Shown here: in pieces, positions 9,646 through 21,488 of the stretch
Layout of the letters: each line of letters starts with the position of its first letter
Numbering within the stretch: position 1 is the first letter of the stretch
Assembly: GCA_963930655.1 (NCBI GenBank)
Contig: OZ005608.1
Location: forward strand, 13,702,001 to 13,766,000
Direction of reading: 5' to 3'
Length of the DNA: 64,000 bases
DNA from: Myrica gale
Taxonomy: Eukaryota; Streptophyta; Magnoliopsida; Fagales; Myricaceae
Made by a program: the position numbers and the translations under genes
The notes under the pieces: generated by a model
The model's database searches: none
What the model was told of the DNA's origin: nothing
Seen by the model: only the letters and a program-made list of their open reading frames with translations

Positions 9646-9923
9646 GTTATGGTTGTTGCAATGATTTCTTATATGGATCCCTCTCACAGGGGAAATACAT
9701 CCATTCACGGGTATTCAACGTCGCTGAAAGAGGTTTTTCGCGCCGAATTGCGACAAAAAAATATCCGAGTTTTTGAAAAATCAAAATTTCGTCATGTAGT
9801 TTTCGTCTTCGTTTTTCGCACCGGAAAAGTGGAGTGTTTCCAAATACCGGCGGAAATCTAATCCCGTTCAGATAAATATTTTTTCCGCACGAAAATCTTT
9901 TCGGGGGCGGTAAAAAAGATGTT

Positions 9924-10042
9924 GGGGTGCAACACGAGGACTTCCCAGGAGGTCACCCATCCTAGTACTACTCTCGCCCAAGCGCGCTTAACTGCGGAGT
10001 TCTGATGGGATCCGGTGCATTAGTGCTGGTATGATCGCACCC
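9924..10042 (-). rRNA. 5S rRNA: 5S rRNA, T59C type
   Basis: A-7 promoter, non-hybrid CGAC/CCGAG spacer. HOR-B block 2. Confidence 0.95.
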
Positions 10043-10320
10043 GTTATGTTTGTTGCAATGATTTCTTATATGGATCCCTCTCACAGGGGAAATACATCCA
10101 TTCACGGGTATTCAACGTCGCTGAAAGAGGTTTTTCGCGCCGAATTGCGACAAAAAAATATCCGAGTTTTTGAAAAATCAAAATTTCGTCATGTAGTTTT
10201 CGTCTTCGTTTTTCGCACCGGAAAAGTGGAGTGTTTTCAAATACCGGCGGAAATCTAATCCCGTTCAGATAAATATTTTTTCCGCACGAAAATCTTCTCG
10301 GGGGCGGGAAAAAAGATGTT

Positions 10321-10439
10321 GGGGTGCAACACGAGGAATTCCCAGGAGGTCACCCATCCTAGTACTACTCTCGCCCAAGCACGCTTAACTGCGGAGTTCT
10401 GATGGGATCCGGTGCATTAGTGCTGGTATGATCGCACCC
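10321..10439 (-). rRNA. 5S rRNA: 5S rRNA, G102T type
   Basis: The optional fourth unit of a HOR-B tetramer. C-7 promoter, A7 CTAC spacer. Confidence 0.95.
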
Positions 10440-10717
10440 GTTATGGTTGTTGCAATGATTTCTTATATGGATCCCTCTCACAGGGGAAATACATCCATTC
10501 ACGGGTATTCAACGTCGCTGAAAGAGGTTTTTCGCGCCGAATTGCTACAAAAAAATATCGGAGTTTTTGAAAAATCAAAATTTCGTCATGTAGTTTTCGT
10601 CTTCGTTTTTCGCACCGGAAAAGTGGAGTGTTTTCAAATACCGGCGGAAATCTAATCCCGTTCAGATAAATATTTTTTCCGCACGAAAATCTTCTCGGGG
10701 GCGGGAAAAAAGATGTT

Positions 10718-10836
10718 GGGGTGCAACACGAGGACTTCCCAGGAGGTCACCCATCCTAGTACTACTCTCGCCCAAGCACGCTTAACTGCGGAGTTCTGAT
10801 GGGATCCGGTGCATTAGTGCTGGTATGATCGCACCC
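10718..10836 (-). rRNA. 5S rRNA: 5S rRNA, consensus type
   Basis: C-7 promoter, A6 spacer. Closes HOR-B block 2. Confidence 0.96.
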
Positions 10837-11113
10837 GTTATGGTTGTTGCAATGATTTCTTATATGGATCCCTCTCACAGGGGAAATACATCCATTCACG
10901 GGTATTCAACGTCGCTGAAAGAGGTTTTTCGCGCCGAATTGCTACAAAAAATATCGGAGTTTTTGAAAAATCAAAATTTCGTCATGTAGTTTTCGTCTTC
11001 GTTTTTCGCACCGGAAAAGTGGAGTGTTTTCAAATACCGGCGGAAATCTAATCCCGTTCAGATAAATATTTTTTCCGCACGAAAATCTTCTCGGGGGCGG
11101 GAAAAAAGATGTT

Positions 11114-11175
11114 GGGGTGCAACCCTGCGGAGTTCTGATGGGATCCGGTGCATTAGTGCTGGTATGATCGCACCC
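11114..11175 (-). pseudogene. 5S rRNA pseudogene, 52-109 deleted
   Basis: Opens HOR-B block 3 (trimer). C-7 promoter. Confidence 0.92.
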
Positions 11176-11453
11176 GTTATGGTTGTTGCAATGATTTCTT
11201 ATATGGATCCCTCTCACAGGGGAAATACATCCATTCACGGGTATTCAACGTCGCTGAAAGAGGTTTTTCGCGCCGAATTGCGACAAAAAAATATCCGAGT
11301 TTTTGAAAAATCAAAATTTCGTCATGTAGTTTTCGTCTTCGTTTTTCGCACCGGAAAAGTGGAGTGTTTCCAAATACCGGCGGAAATCTAATCCCGTTCA
11401 GATAAATATTTTTTCCGCACGAAAATCTTCTCGGGGGCGGTAAAAAAGATGTT

Positions 11454-11572
11454 GGGGTGCAACACGAGGACTTCCCAGGAGGTCACCCATCCTAGTACTA
11501 CTCTCGCCCAAGCGCGCTTAACTGCGGAGTTCTGATGGGATCCGGTGCATTAGTGCTGGTATGATCGCACCC
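11454..11572 (-). rRNA. 5S rRNA: 5S rRNA, T59C type
   Basis: A-7 promoter, hybrid CGAC/CGGAG spacer marking the missing G102T unit. Downstream flank has CTTCTCGGG rather than CTTTTCGGG. Confidence 0.95.
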
Positions 11573-11850
11573 GTTATGTTTGTTGCAATGATTTCTTATA
11601 TGGATCCCTCTCACAGGGGAAATACATCCATTCACGGGTATTCAACGTCGCTGAAAGAGGTTTTTCGCGCCGAATTGCGACAAAAAAATATCGGAGTTTT
11701 TGAAAAATCAAAATTTCGTCATGTAGTTTTCGTCTTCGTTTTTCGCACCGGAAAAGTGGAGTGTTTTCAAATACCGGCGGAAATCTAATCCCGTTCAGAT
11801 AAATATTTTTTCCGCACGAAAATCTTCTCGGGGGCGGGAAAAAAGATGTT

Positions 11851-11969
11851 GGGGTGCAACACGAGGACTTCCCAGGAGGTCACCCATCCTAGTACTACTC
11901 TCGCCCAAGCACGCTTAACTGCGGAGTTCTGATGGGATCCGGTGCATTAGTGCTGGTATGATCGCACCC
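11851..11969 (-). rRNA. 5S rRNA: 5S rRNA, consensus type
   Basis: C-7 promoter, A6 spacer. Closes HOR-B block 3. Confidence 0.96.
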
Positions 11970-12246
11970 GTTATGGTTGTTGCAATGATTTCTTATATGG
12001 ATCCCTCTCACAGGGGAAATACATCCATTCACGGGTATTCAACGTCGCTGAAAGAGGTTTTTCGCGCCGAATTGCTACAAAAAATATCGGAGTTTTTGAA
12101 AAATCAAAATTTCGTCATGTAGTTTTCGTCTTCGTTTTTCGCACCGGAAAAGTGGAGTGTTTTCAAATACCGGCGGAAATCTAATCCCGTTCAGATAAAT
12201 ATTTTTTCCGCACGAAAATCTTCTCGGGGGCGGGAAAAAAGATGTT

Positions 12247-12308
12247 GGGGTGCAACCCTGCGGAGTTCTGATGGGATCCGGTGCATTAGTGCTGGTATGA
12301 TCGCACCC
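12247..12308 (-). pseudogene. 5S rRNA pseudogene, 52-109 deleted
   Basis: Opens HOR-B block 4 (tetramer) and the second 2663-bp super-repeat. Confidence 0.92.
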
Positions 12309-12586
12309 GTTATGGTTGTTGCAATGATTTCTTATATGGATCCCTCTCACAGGGGAAATACATCCATTCACGGGTATTCAACGTCGCTGAAAGAGGTTTT
12401 TCGCGCCGAATTGCGACAAAAAAATATCCGAGTTTTTGAAAAATCAAAATTTCGTCATGTAGTTTTCGTCTTCGTTTTTCGCACCGGAAAAGTGGAGTGT
12501 TTCCAAATACCGGCGGAAATCTAATCCCGTTCAGATAAATATTTTTTCCGCACGAAAATCTTTTCGGGGGCGGTAAAAAAGATGTT

Positions 12587-12705
12587 GGGGTGCAACACGA
12601 GGACTTCCCAGGAGGTCACCCATCCTAGTACTACTCTCGCCCAAGCGCGCTTAACTGCGGAGTTCTGATGGGATCCGGTGCATTAGTGCTGGTATGATCG
12701 CACCC
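12587..12705 (-). rRNA. 5S rRNA: 5S rRNA, T59C type
   Basis: A-7 promoter, CCGAG spacer. HOR-B block 4. Confidence 0.95.
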
Positions 12706-12983
12706 GTTATGTTTGTTGCAATGATTTCTTATATGGATCCCTCTCACAGGGGAAATACATCCATTCACGGGTATTCAACGTCGCTGAAAGAGGTTTTTCG
12801 CGCCGAATTGCGACAAAAAAATATCCGAGTTTTTGAAAAATCAAAATTTCGTCATGTAGTTTTCGTCTTCGTTTTTCGCACCGGAAAAGTGGAGTGTTTT
12901 CAAATACCGGCGGAAATCTAATCCCGTTCAGATAAATATTTTTTCCGCACGAAAATCTTCTCGGGGGCGGGAAAAAAGATGTT

Positions 12984-13102
12984 GGGGTGCAACACGAGGA
13001 ATTCCCAGGAGGTCACCCATCCTAGTACTACTCTCGCCCAAGCACGCTTAACTGCGGAGTTCTGATGGGATCCGGTGCATTAGTGCTGGTATGATCGCAC
13101 CC
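12984..13102 (-). rRNA. 5S rRNA: 5S rRNA, G102T type
   Basis: C-7 promoter. Tetramer-specific unit of HOR-B block 4. Confidence 0.95.
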
Positions 13103-13380
13103 GTTATGGTTGTTGCAATGATTTCTTATATGGATCCCTCTCACAGGGGAAATACATCCATTCACGGGTATTCAACGTCGCTGAAAGAGGTTTTTCGCGC
13201 CGAATTGCTACAAAAAAATATCGGAGTTTTTGAAAAATCAAAATTTCGTCATGTAGTTTTCGTCTTCGTTTTTCGCACCGGAAAAGTGGAGTGTTTTCAA
13301 ATACCGGCGGAAATCTAATCCCGTTCAGATAAATATTTTTTCCGCACGAAAATCTTCTCGGGGGCGGGAAAAAAGATGTT

Positions 13381-13499
13381 GGGGTGCAACACGAGGACTT
13401 CCCAGGAGGTCACCCATCCTAGTACTACTCTCGCCCAAGCACGCTTAACTGCGGAGTTCTGATGGGATCCGGTGCATTAGTGCTGGTATGATCGCACCC
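13381..13499 (-). rRNA. 5S rRNA: 5S rRNA, consensus type
   Basis: C-7 promoter, A6 spacer. Closes HOR-B block 4. Confidence 0.96.
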
Positions 13500-13776
13500 G
13501 TTATGGTTGTTGCAATGATTTCTTATATGGATCCCTCTCACAGGGGAAATACATCCATTCACGGGTATTCAACGTCGCTGAAAGAGGTTTTTCGCGCCGA
13601 ATTGCTACAAAAAATATCGGAGTTTTTGAAAAATCAAAATTTCGTCATGTAGTTTTCGTCTTCGTTTTTCGCACCGGAAAAGTGGAGTGTTTTCAAATAC
13701 CGGCGGAAATCTAATCCCGTTCAGATAAATATTTTTTCCGCACGAAAATCTTCTCGGGGGCGGGAAAAAAGATGTT

Positions 13777-13838
13777 GGGGTGCAACCCTGCGGAGTTCTG
13801 ATGGGATCCGGTGCATTAGTGCTGGTATGATCGCACCC
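13777..13838 (-). pseudogene. 5S rRNA pseudogene, 52-109 deleted
   Basis: Opens HOR-B block 5 (trimer). Confidence 0.92.
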
Positions 13839-14116
13839 GTTATGGTTGTTGCAATGATTTCTTATATGGATCCCTCTCACAGGGGAAATACATCCATTCA
13901 CGGGTATTCAACGTCGCTGAAAGAGGTTTTTCGCGCCGAATTGCGACAAAAAAATATCCGAGTTTTTGAAAAATCAAAATTTCGTCATGTAGTTTTCGTC
14001 TTCGTTTTTCGCACCGGAAAAGTGGAGTGTTTCCAAATACCGGCGGAAATCTAATCCCGTTCAGATAAATATTTTTTCCGCACGAAAATCTTCTCGGGGG
14101 CGGTAAAAAAGATGTT

Positions 14117-14235
14117 GGGGTGCAACACGAGGACTTCCCAGGAGGTCACCCATCCTAGTACTACTCTCGCCCAAGCGCGCTTAACTGCGGAGTTCTGATG
14201 GGATCCGGTGCATTAGTGCTGGTATGATCGCACCC
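14117..14235 (-). rRNA. 5S rRNA: 5S rRNA, T59C type
   Basis: A-7 promoter, hybrid CGAC/CGGAG spacer, CTTCTCGGG downstream flank. HOR-B block 5. Confidence 0.95.
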
Positions 14236-14513
14236 GTTATGTTTGTTGCAATGATTTCTTATATGGATCCCTCTCACAGGGGAAATACATCCATTCACGG
14301 GTATTCAACGTCGCTGAAAGAGGTTTTTCGCGCCGAATTGCGACAAAAAAATATCGGAGTTTTTGAAAAATCAAAATTTCGTCATGTAGTTTTCGTCTTC
14401 GTTTTTCGCACCGGAAAAGTGGAGTGTTTTCAAATACCGGCGGAAATCTAATCCCGTTCAGATAAATATTTTTTCCGCACGAAAATCTTCTCGGGGGCGG
14501 GAAAAAAGATGTT

Positions 14514-14632
14514 GGGGTGCAACACGAGGACTTCCCAGGAGGTCACCCATCCTAGTACTACTCTCGCCCAAGCACGCTTAACTGCGGAGTTCTGATGGGA
14601 TCCGGTGCATTAGTGCTGGTATGATCGCACCC
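14514..14632 (-). rRNA. 5S rRNA: 5S rRNA, consensus type
   Basis: C-7 promoter, A6 spacer. Closes HOR-B block 5. Confidence 0.96.
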
Positions 14633-14909
14633 GTTATGGTTGTTGCAATGATTTCTTATATGGATCCCTCTCACAGGGGAAATACATCCATTCACGGGTA
14701 TTCAACGTCGCTGAAAGAGGTTTTTCGCGCCGAATTGCTACAAAAAATATCGGAGTTTTTGAAAAATCAAAATTTCGTCATGTAGTTTTCGTCTTCGTTT
14801 TTCGCACCGGAAAAGTGGAGTGTTTTCAAATACCGGCGGAAATCTAATCCCGTTCAGATAAATATTTTTTCCGCACGAAAATCTTCTCGGGGGCGGGAAA
14901 AAAGATGTT

Positions 14910-14971
14910 GGGGTGCAACCCTGCGGAGTTCTGATGGGATCCGGTGCATTAGTGCTGGTATGATCGCACCC
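14910..14971 (-). pseudogene. 5S rRNA pseudogene, 52-109 deleted
   Basis: Opens HOR-B block 6 (trimer). Confidence 0.92.
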
Positions 14972-15249
14972 GTTATGGTTGTTGCAATGATTTCTTATAT
15001 GGATCCCTCTCACAGGGGAAATACATCCATTCACGGGTATTCAACGTCGCTGAAAGAGGTTTTTCGCGCCGAATTGCGACAAAAAAATATCCGAGTTTTT
15101 GAAAAATCAAAATTTCGTCATGTAGTTTTCGTCTTCGTTTTTCGCACCGGAAAAGTGGAGTGTTTCCAAATACCGGCGGAAATCTAATCCCGTTCAGATA
15201 AATATTTTTTCCGCACGAAAATCTTTTCGGGGGCGGTAAAAAAGATGTT

Positions 15250-15368
15250 GGGGTGCAACACGAGGACTTCCCAGGAGGTCACCCATCCTAGTACTACTCT
15301 CGCCCAAGCGCGCTTAACTGCGGAGTTCTGATGGGATCCGGTGCATTAGTGCTGGTATGATCGCACCC
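15250..15368 (-). rRNA. 5S rRNA: 5S rRNA, T59C type
   Basis: Hybrid spacer, but with the CTTTTCGGG flank typical of tetramers. Block 6 therefore looks like a tetramer that lost its G102T unit. Confidence 0.95.
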
Positions 15369-15646
15369 GTTATGTTTGTTGCAATGATTTCTTATATGGA
15401 TCCCTCTCACAGGGGAAATACATCCATTCACGGGTATTCAACGTCGCTGAAAGAGGTTTTTCGCGCCGAATTGCGACAAAAAAATATCGGAGTTTTTGAA
15501 AAATCAAAATTTCGTCATGTAGTTTTCGTCTTCGTTTTTCGCACCGGAAAAGTGGAGTGTTTTCAAATACCGGCGGAAATCTAATCCCGTTCAGATAAAT
15601 ATTTTTTCCGCACGAAAATCTTCTCGGGGGCGGGAAAAAAGATGTT

Positions 15647-15765
15647 GGGGTGCAACACGAGGACTTCCCAGGAGGTCACCCATCCTAGTACTACTCTCGC
15701 CCAAGCACGCTTAACTGCGGAGTTCTGATGGGATCCGGTGCATTAGTGCTGGTATGATCGCACCC
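15647..15765 (-). rRNA. 5S rRNA: 5S rRNA, consensus type
   Basis: C-7 promoter, A6 spacer. Closes HOR-B block 6. Confidence 0.96.
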
Positions 15766-16042
15766 GTTATGGTTGTTGCAATGATTTCTTATATGGATCC
15801 CTCTCACAGGGGAAATACATCCATTCACGGGTATTCAACGTCGCTGAAAGAGGTTTTTCGCGCCGAATTGCTACAAAAAATATCGGAGTTTTTGAAAAAT
15901 CAAAATTTCGTCATGTAGTTTTCGTCTTCGTTTTTCGCACCGGAAAAGTGGAGTGTTTTCAAATACCGGCGGAAATCTAATCCCGTTCAGATAAATATTT
16001 TTTCCGCACGAAAATCTTCTCGGGGGCGGGAAAAAAGATGTT

Positions 16043-16104
16043 GGGGTGCAACCCTGCGGAGTTCTGATGGGATCCGGTGCATTAGTGCTGGTATGATCGC
16101 ACCC
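16043..16104 (-). pseudogene. 5S rRNA pseudogene, 52-109 deleted
   Basis: Opens HOR-B block 7 (trimer). Confidence 0.92.
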
Positions 16105-16382
16105 GTTATGGTTGTTGCAATGATTTCTTATATGGATCCCTCTCACAGGGGAAATACATCCATTCACGGGTATTCAACGTCGCTGAAAGAGGTTTTTCGC
16201 GCCGAATTGCGACAAAAAAATATCCGAGTTTTTGAAAAATCAAAATTTCGTCATGTAGTTTTCGTCTTCGTTTTTCGCACCGGAAAAGTGGAGTGTTTCC
16301 AAATACCGGCGGAAATCTAATCCCGTTCAGATAAATATTTTTTCCGCACGAAAATCTTCTCGGGGGCGGTAAAAAAGATGTT

Positions 16383-16501
16383 GGGGTGCAACACGAGGAC
16401 TTCCCAGGAGGTCACCCATCCTAGTACTACTCTCGCCCAAGCGCGCTTAACTGCGGAGTTCTGATGGGATCCGGTGCATTAGTGCTGGTATGATCGCACC
16501 C
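16383..16501 (-). rRNA. 5S rRNA: 5S rRNA, T59C type
   Basis: Last T59C gene with the hybrid CGAC/CGGAG spacer. A-7 promoter. Confidence 0.95.
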
Positions 16502-16779
16502 GTTATGTTTGTTGCAATGATTTCTTATATGGATCCCTCTCACAGGGGAAATACATCCATTCACGGGTATTCAACGTCGCTGAAAGAGGTTTTTCGCGCC
16601 GAATTGCGACAAAAAAATATCGGAGTTTTTGAAAAATCAAAATTTCGTCATGTAGTTTTCGTCTTCGTTTTTCGCACCGGAAAAGTGGAGTGTTTTCAAA
16701 TACCGGCGGAAATCTAATCCCGTTCAGATAAATATTTTTTCCGCACGAAAATCTTCTCGGGGGCGGGAAAAAAGATGTT

Positions 16780-16898
16780 GGGGTGCAACACGAGGACTTC
16801 CCAGGAGGTCACCCATCCTAGTACTACTCTCGCCCAAGCACGCTTAACTGCGGAGTTCTGATGGGATCCGGTGCATTAGTGCTGGTATGATCGCACCC
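16780..16898 (-). rRNA. 5S rRNA: 5S rRNA, consensus type
   Basis: C-7 promoter, A6 spacer. Closes HOR-B block 7. Confidence 0.96.
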
Positions 16899-17175
16899 GT
16901 TATGGTTGTTGCAATGATTTCTTATATGGATCCCTCTCACAGGGGAAATACATCCATTCACGGGTATTCAACGTCGCTGAAAGAGGTTTTTCGCGCCGAA
17001 TTGCTACAAAAAATATCGGAGTTTTTGAAAAATCAAAATTTCGTCATGTAGTTTTCGTCTTCGTTTTTCGCACCGGAAAAGTGGAGTGTTTTCAAATACC
17101 GGCGGAAATCTAATCCCGTTCAGATAAATATTTTTTCCGCACGAAAATCTTCTCGGGGGCGGGAAAAAAGATGTT

Positions 17176-17237
17176 GGGGTGCAACCCTGCGGAGTTCTGA
17201 TGGGATCCGGTGCATTAGTGCTGGTATGATCGCACCC
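17176..17237 (-). pseudogene. 5S rRNA pseudogene, 52-109 deleted
   Basis: Opens HOR-B block 8, first of three consecutive tetramers. Confidence 0.92.
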
Positions 17238-17515
17238 GTTATGGTTGTTGCAATGATTTCTTATATGGATCCCTCTCACAGGGGAAATACATCCATTCAC
17301 GGGTATTCAACGTCGCTGAAAGAGGTTTTTCGCGCCGAATTGCGACAAAAAAATATCCGAGTTTTTGAAAAATCAAAATTTCGTCATGTAGTTTTCGTCT
17401 TCGTTTTTCGCACCGGAAAAGTGGAGTGTTTCCAAATACCGGCGGAAATCTAATCCCGTTCAGATAAATATTTTTTCCGCACGAAAATCTTTTCGGGGGC
17501 GGTAAAAAAGATGTT

Positions 17516-17634
17516 GGGGTGCAACACGAGGACTTCCCAGGAGGTCACCCATCCTAGTACTACTCTCGCCCAAGCGCGCTTAACTGCGGAGTTCTGATGG
17601 GATCCGGTGCATTAGTGCTGGTATGATCGCACCC
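17516..17634 (-). rRNA. 5S rRNA: 5S rRNA, T59C type
   Basis: A-7 promoter, CCGAG spacer. HOR-B block 8. Confidence 0.95.
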
Positions 17635-17912
17635 GTTATGTTTGTTGCAATGATTTCTTATATGGATCCCTCTCACAGGGGAAATACATCCATTCACGGG
17701 TATTCAACGTCGCTGAAAGAGGTTTTTCGCGCCGAATTGCGACAAAAAAATATCCGAGTTTTTGAAAAATCAAAATTTCGTCATGTAGTTTTCGTCTTCG
17801 TTTTTCGCACCGGAAAAGTGGAGTGTTTTCAAATACCGGCGGAAATCTAATCCCGTTCAGATAAATATTTTTTCCGCACGAAAATCTTCTCGGGGGCGGG
17901 AAAAAAGATGTT

Positions 17913-18031
17913 GGGGTGCAACACGAGGAATTCCCAGGAGGTCACCCATCCTAGTACTACTCTCGCCCAAGCACGCTTAACTGCGGAGTTCTGATGGGAT
18001 CCGGTGCATTAGTGCTGGTATGATCGCACCC
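17913..18031 (-). rRNA. 5S rRNA: 5S rRNA, G102T type
   Basis: C-7 promoter, A7 CTAC spacer. HOR-B block 8. Confidence 0.95.
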
Positions 18032-18309
18032 GTTATGGTTGTTGCAATGATTTCTTATATGGATCCCTCTCACAGGGGAAATACATCCATTCACGGGTAT
18101 TCAACGTCGCTGAAAGAGGTTTTTCGCGCCGAATTGCTACAAAAAAATATCGGAGTTTTTGAAAAATCAAAATTTCGTCATGTAGTTTTCGTCTTCGTTT
18201 TTCGCACCGGAAAAGTGGAGTGTTTTCAAATACCGGCGGAAATCTAATCCCGTTCAGATAAATATTTTTTCCGCACGAAAATCTTCTCGGGGGCGGGAAA
18301 AAAGATGTT

Positions 18310-18428
18310 GGGGTGCAACACGAGGACTTCCCAGGAGGTCACCCATCCTAGTACTACTCTCGCCCAAGCACGCTTAACTGCGGAGTTCTGATGGGATCCG
18401 GTGCATTAGTGCTGGTATGATCGCACCC
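18310..18428 (-). rRNA. 5S rRNA: 5S rRNA, consensus type
   Basis: C-7 promoter, A6 spacer. Closes HOR-B block 8. Confidence 0.96.
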
Positions 18429-18705
18429 GTTATGGTTGTTGCAATGATTTCTTATATGGATCCCTCTCACAGGGGAAATACATCCATTCACGGGTATTCA
18501 ACGTCGCTGAAAGAGGTTTTTCGCGCCGAATTGCTACAAAAAATATCGGAGTTTTTGAAAAATCAAAATTTCGTCATGTAGTTTTCGTCTTCGTTTTTCG
18601 CACCGGAAAAGTGGAGTGTTTTCAAATACCGGCGGAAATCTAATCCCGTTCAGATAAATATTTTTTCCGCACGAAAATCTTCTCGGGGGCGGGAAAAAAG
18701 ATGTT

Positions 18706-18767
18706 GGGGTGCAACCCTGCGGAGTTCTGATGGGATCCGGTGCATTAGTGCTGGTATGATCGCACCC
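18706..18767 (-). pseudogene. 5S rRNA pseudogene, 52-109 deleted
   Basis: Opens HOR-B block 9 (tetramer). Confidence 0.92.
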
Positions 18768-19045
18768 GTTATGGTTGTTGCAATGATTTCTTATATGGAT
18801 CCCTCTCACAGGGGAAATACATCCATTCACGGGTATTCAACGTCGCTGAAAGAGGTTTTTCGCGCCGAATTGCGACAAAAAAATATCCGAGTTTTTGAAA
18901 AATCAAAATTTCGTCATGTAGTTTTCGTCTTCGTTTTTCGCACCGGAAAAGTGGAGTGTTTCCAAATACCGGCGGAAATCTAATCCCGTTCAGATAAATA
19001 TTTTTTCCGCACGAAAATCTTTTCGGGGGCGGTAAAAAAGATGTT

Positions 19046-19164
19046 GGGGTGCAACACGAGGACTTCCCAGGAGGTCACCCATCCTAGTACTACTCTCGCC
19101 CAAGCGCGCTTAACTGCGGAGTTCTGATGGGATCCGGTGCATTAGTGCTGGTATGATCGCACCC
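19046..19164 (-). rRNA. 5S rRNA: 5S rRNA, T59C type
   Basis: A-7 promoter, CCGAG spacer. HOR-B block 9. Confidence 0.95.
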
Positions 19165-19442
19165 GTTATGTTTGTTGCAATGATTTCTTATATGGATCCC
19201 TCTCACAGGGGAAATACATCCATTCACGGGTATTCAACGTCGCTGAAAGAGGTTTTTCGCGCCGAATTGCGACAAAAAAATATCCGAGTTTTTGAAAAAT
19301 CAAAATTTCGTCATGTAGTTTTCGTCTTCGTTTTTCGCACCGGAAAAGTGGAGTGTTTTCAAATACCGGCGGAAATCTAATCCCGTTCAGATAAATATTT
19401 TTTCCGCACGAAAATCTTCTCGGGGGCGGGAAAAAAGATGTT

Positions 19443-19561
19443 GGGGTGCAACACGAGGAATTCCCAGGAGGTCACCCATCCTAGTACTACTCTCGCCCAA
19501 GCACGCTTAACTGCGGAGTTCTGATGGGATCCGGTGCATTAGTGCTGGTATGATCGCACCC
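19443..19561 (-). rRNA. 5S rRNA: 5S rRNA, G102T type
   Basis: C-7 promoter, A7 CTAC spacer. HOR-B block 9. Confidence 0.95.
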
Positions 19562-19839
19562 GTTATGGTTGTTGCAATGATTTCTTATATGGATCCCTCT
19601 CACAGGGGAAATACATCCATTCACGGGTATTCAACGTCGCTGAAAGAGGTTTTTCGCGCCGAATTGCTACAAAAAAATATCGGAGTTTTTGAAAAATCAA
19701 AATTTCGTCATGTAGTTTTCGTCTTCGTTTTTCGCACCGGAAAAGTGGAGTGTTTTCAAATACCGGCGGAAATCTAATCCCGTTCAGATAAATATTTTTT
19801 CCGCACGAAAATCTTCTCGGGGGCGGGAAAAAAGATGTT

Positions 19840-19958
19840 GGGGTGCAACACGAGGACTTCCCAGGAGGTCACCCATCCTAGTACTACTCTCGCCCAAGCA
19901 CGCTTAACTGCGGAGTTCTGATGGGATCCGGTGCATTAGTGCTGGTATGATCGCACCC
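19840..19958 (-). rRNA. 5S rRNA: 5S rRNA, consensus type
   Basis: C-7 promoter, A6 spacer. Closes HOR-B block 9. Confidence 0.96.
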
Positions 19959-20235
19959 GTTATGGTTGTTGCAATGATTTCTTATATGGATCCCTCTCAC
20001 AGGGGAAATACATCCATTCACGGGTATTCAACGTCGCTGAAAGAGGTTTTTCGCGCCGAATTGCTACAAAAAATATCGGAGTTTTTGAAAAATCAAAATT
20101 TCGTCATGTAGTTTTCGTCTTCGTTTTTCGCACCGGAAAAGTGGAGTGTTTTCAAATACCGGCGGAAATCTAATCCCGTTCAGATAAATATTTTTTCCGC
20201 ACGAAAATCTTCTCGGGGGCGGGAAAAAAGATGTT

Positions 20236-20297
20236 GGGGTGCAACCCTGCGGAGTTCTGATGGGATCCGGTGCATTAGTGCTGGTATGATCGCACCC
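20236..20297 (-). pseudogene. 5S rRNA pseudogene, 52-109 deleted
   Basis: Opens HOR-B block 10 (tetramer). Confidence 0.92.
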
Positions 20298-20575
20298 GTT
20301 ATGGTTGTTGCAATGATTTCTTATATGGATCCCTCTCACAGGGGAAATACATCCATTCACGGGTATTCAACGTCGCTGAAAGAGGTTTTTCGCGCCGAAT
20401 TGCGACAAAAAAATATCCGAGTTTTTGAAAAATCAAAATTTCGTCATGTAGTTTTCGTCTTCGTTTTTCGCACCGGAAAAGTGGAGTGTTTCCAAATACC
20501 GGCGGAAATCTAATCCCGTTCAGATAAATATTTTTTCCGCACGAAAATCTTTTCGGGGGCGGTAAAAAAGATGTT

Positions 20576-20694
20576 GGGGTGCAACACGAGGACTTCCCAG
20601 GAGGTCACCCATCCTAGTACTACTCTCGCCCAAGCGCGCTTAACTGCGGAGTTCTGATGGGATCCGGTGCATTAGTGCTGGTATGATCGCACCC
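20576..20694 (-). rRNA. 5S rRNA: 5S rRNA, T59C type
   Basis: A-7 promoter, CCGAG spacer. HOR-B block 10. Confidence 0.95.
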
Positions 20695-20972
20695 GTTATG
20701 TTTGTTGCAATGATTTCTTATATGGATCCCTCTCACAGGGGAAATACATCCATTCACGGGTATTCAACGTCGCTGAAAGAGGTTTTTCGCGCCGAATTGC
20801 GACAAAAAAATATCCGAGTTTTTGAAAAATCAAAATTTCGTCATGTAGTTTTCGTCTTCGTTTTTCGCACCGGAAAAGTGGAGTGTTTTCAAATACCGGC
20901 GGAAATCTAATCCCGTTCAGATAAATATTTTTTCCGCACGAAAATCTTCTCGGGGGCGGGAAAAAAGATGTT

Positions 20973-21091
20973 GGGGTGCAACACGAGGAATTCCCAGGAG
21001 GTCACCCATCCTAGTACTACTCTCGCCCAAGCACGCTTAACTGCGGAGTTCTGATGGGATCCGGTGCATTAGTGCTGGTATGATCGCACCC
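20973..21091 (-). rRNA. 5S rRNA: 5S rRNA, G102T type
   Basis: Last G102T gene in the window. C-7 promoter. Confidence 0.95.
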
Positions 21092-21369
21092 GTTATGGTT
21101 GTTGCAATGATTTCTTATATGGATCCCTCTCACAGGGGAAATACATCCATTCACGGGTATTCAACGTCGCTGAAAGAGGTTTTTCGCGCCGAATTGCTAC
21201 AAAAAAATATCGGAGTTTTTGAAAAATCAAAATTTCGTCATGTAGTTTTCGTCTTCGTTTTTCGCACCGGAAAAGTGGAGTGTTTTCAAATACCGGCGGA
21301 AATCTAATCCCGTTCAGATAAATATTTTTTCCGCACGAAAATCTTCTCGGGGGCGGGAAAAAAGATGTT

Positions 21370-21488
21370 GGGGTGCAACACGAGGACTTCCCAGGAGGTC
21401 ACCCATCCTAGTACTACTCTCGCCCAAGCACGCTTAACTGCGGAGTTCTGATGGGATCCGGTGCATTAGTGCTGGTATGATCGCACCC
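21370..21488 (-). rRNA. 5S rRNA: 5S rRNA, consensus type
   Basis: C-7 promoter, A6 spacer. Closes HOR-B block 10. Confidence 0.96.
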
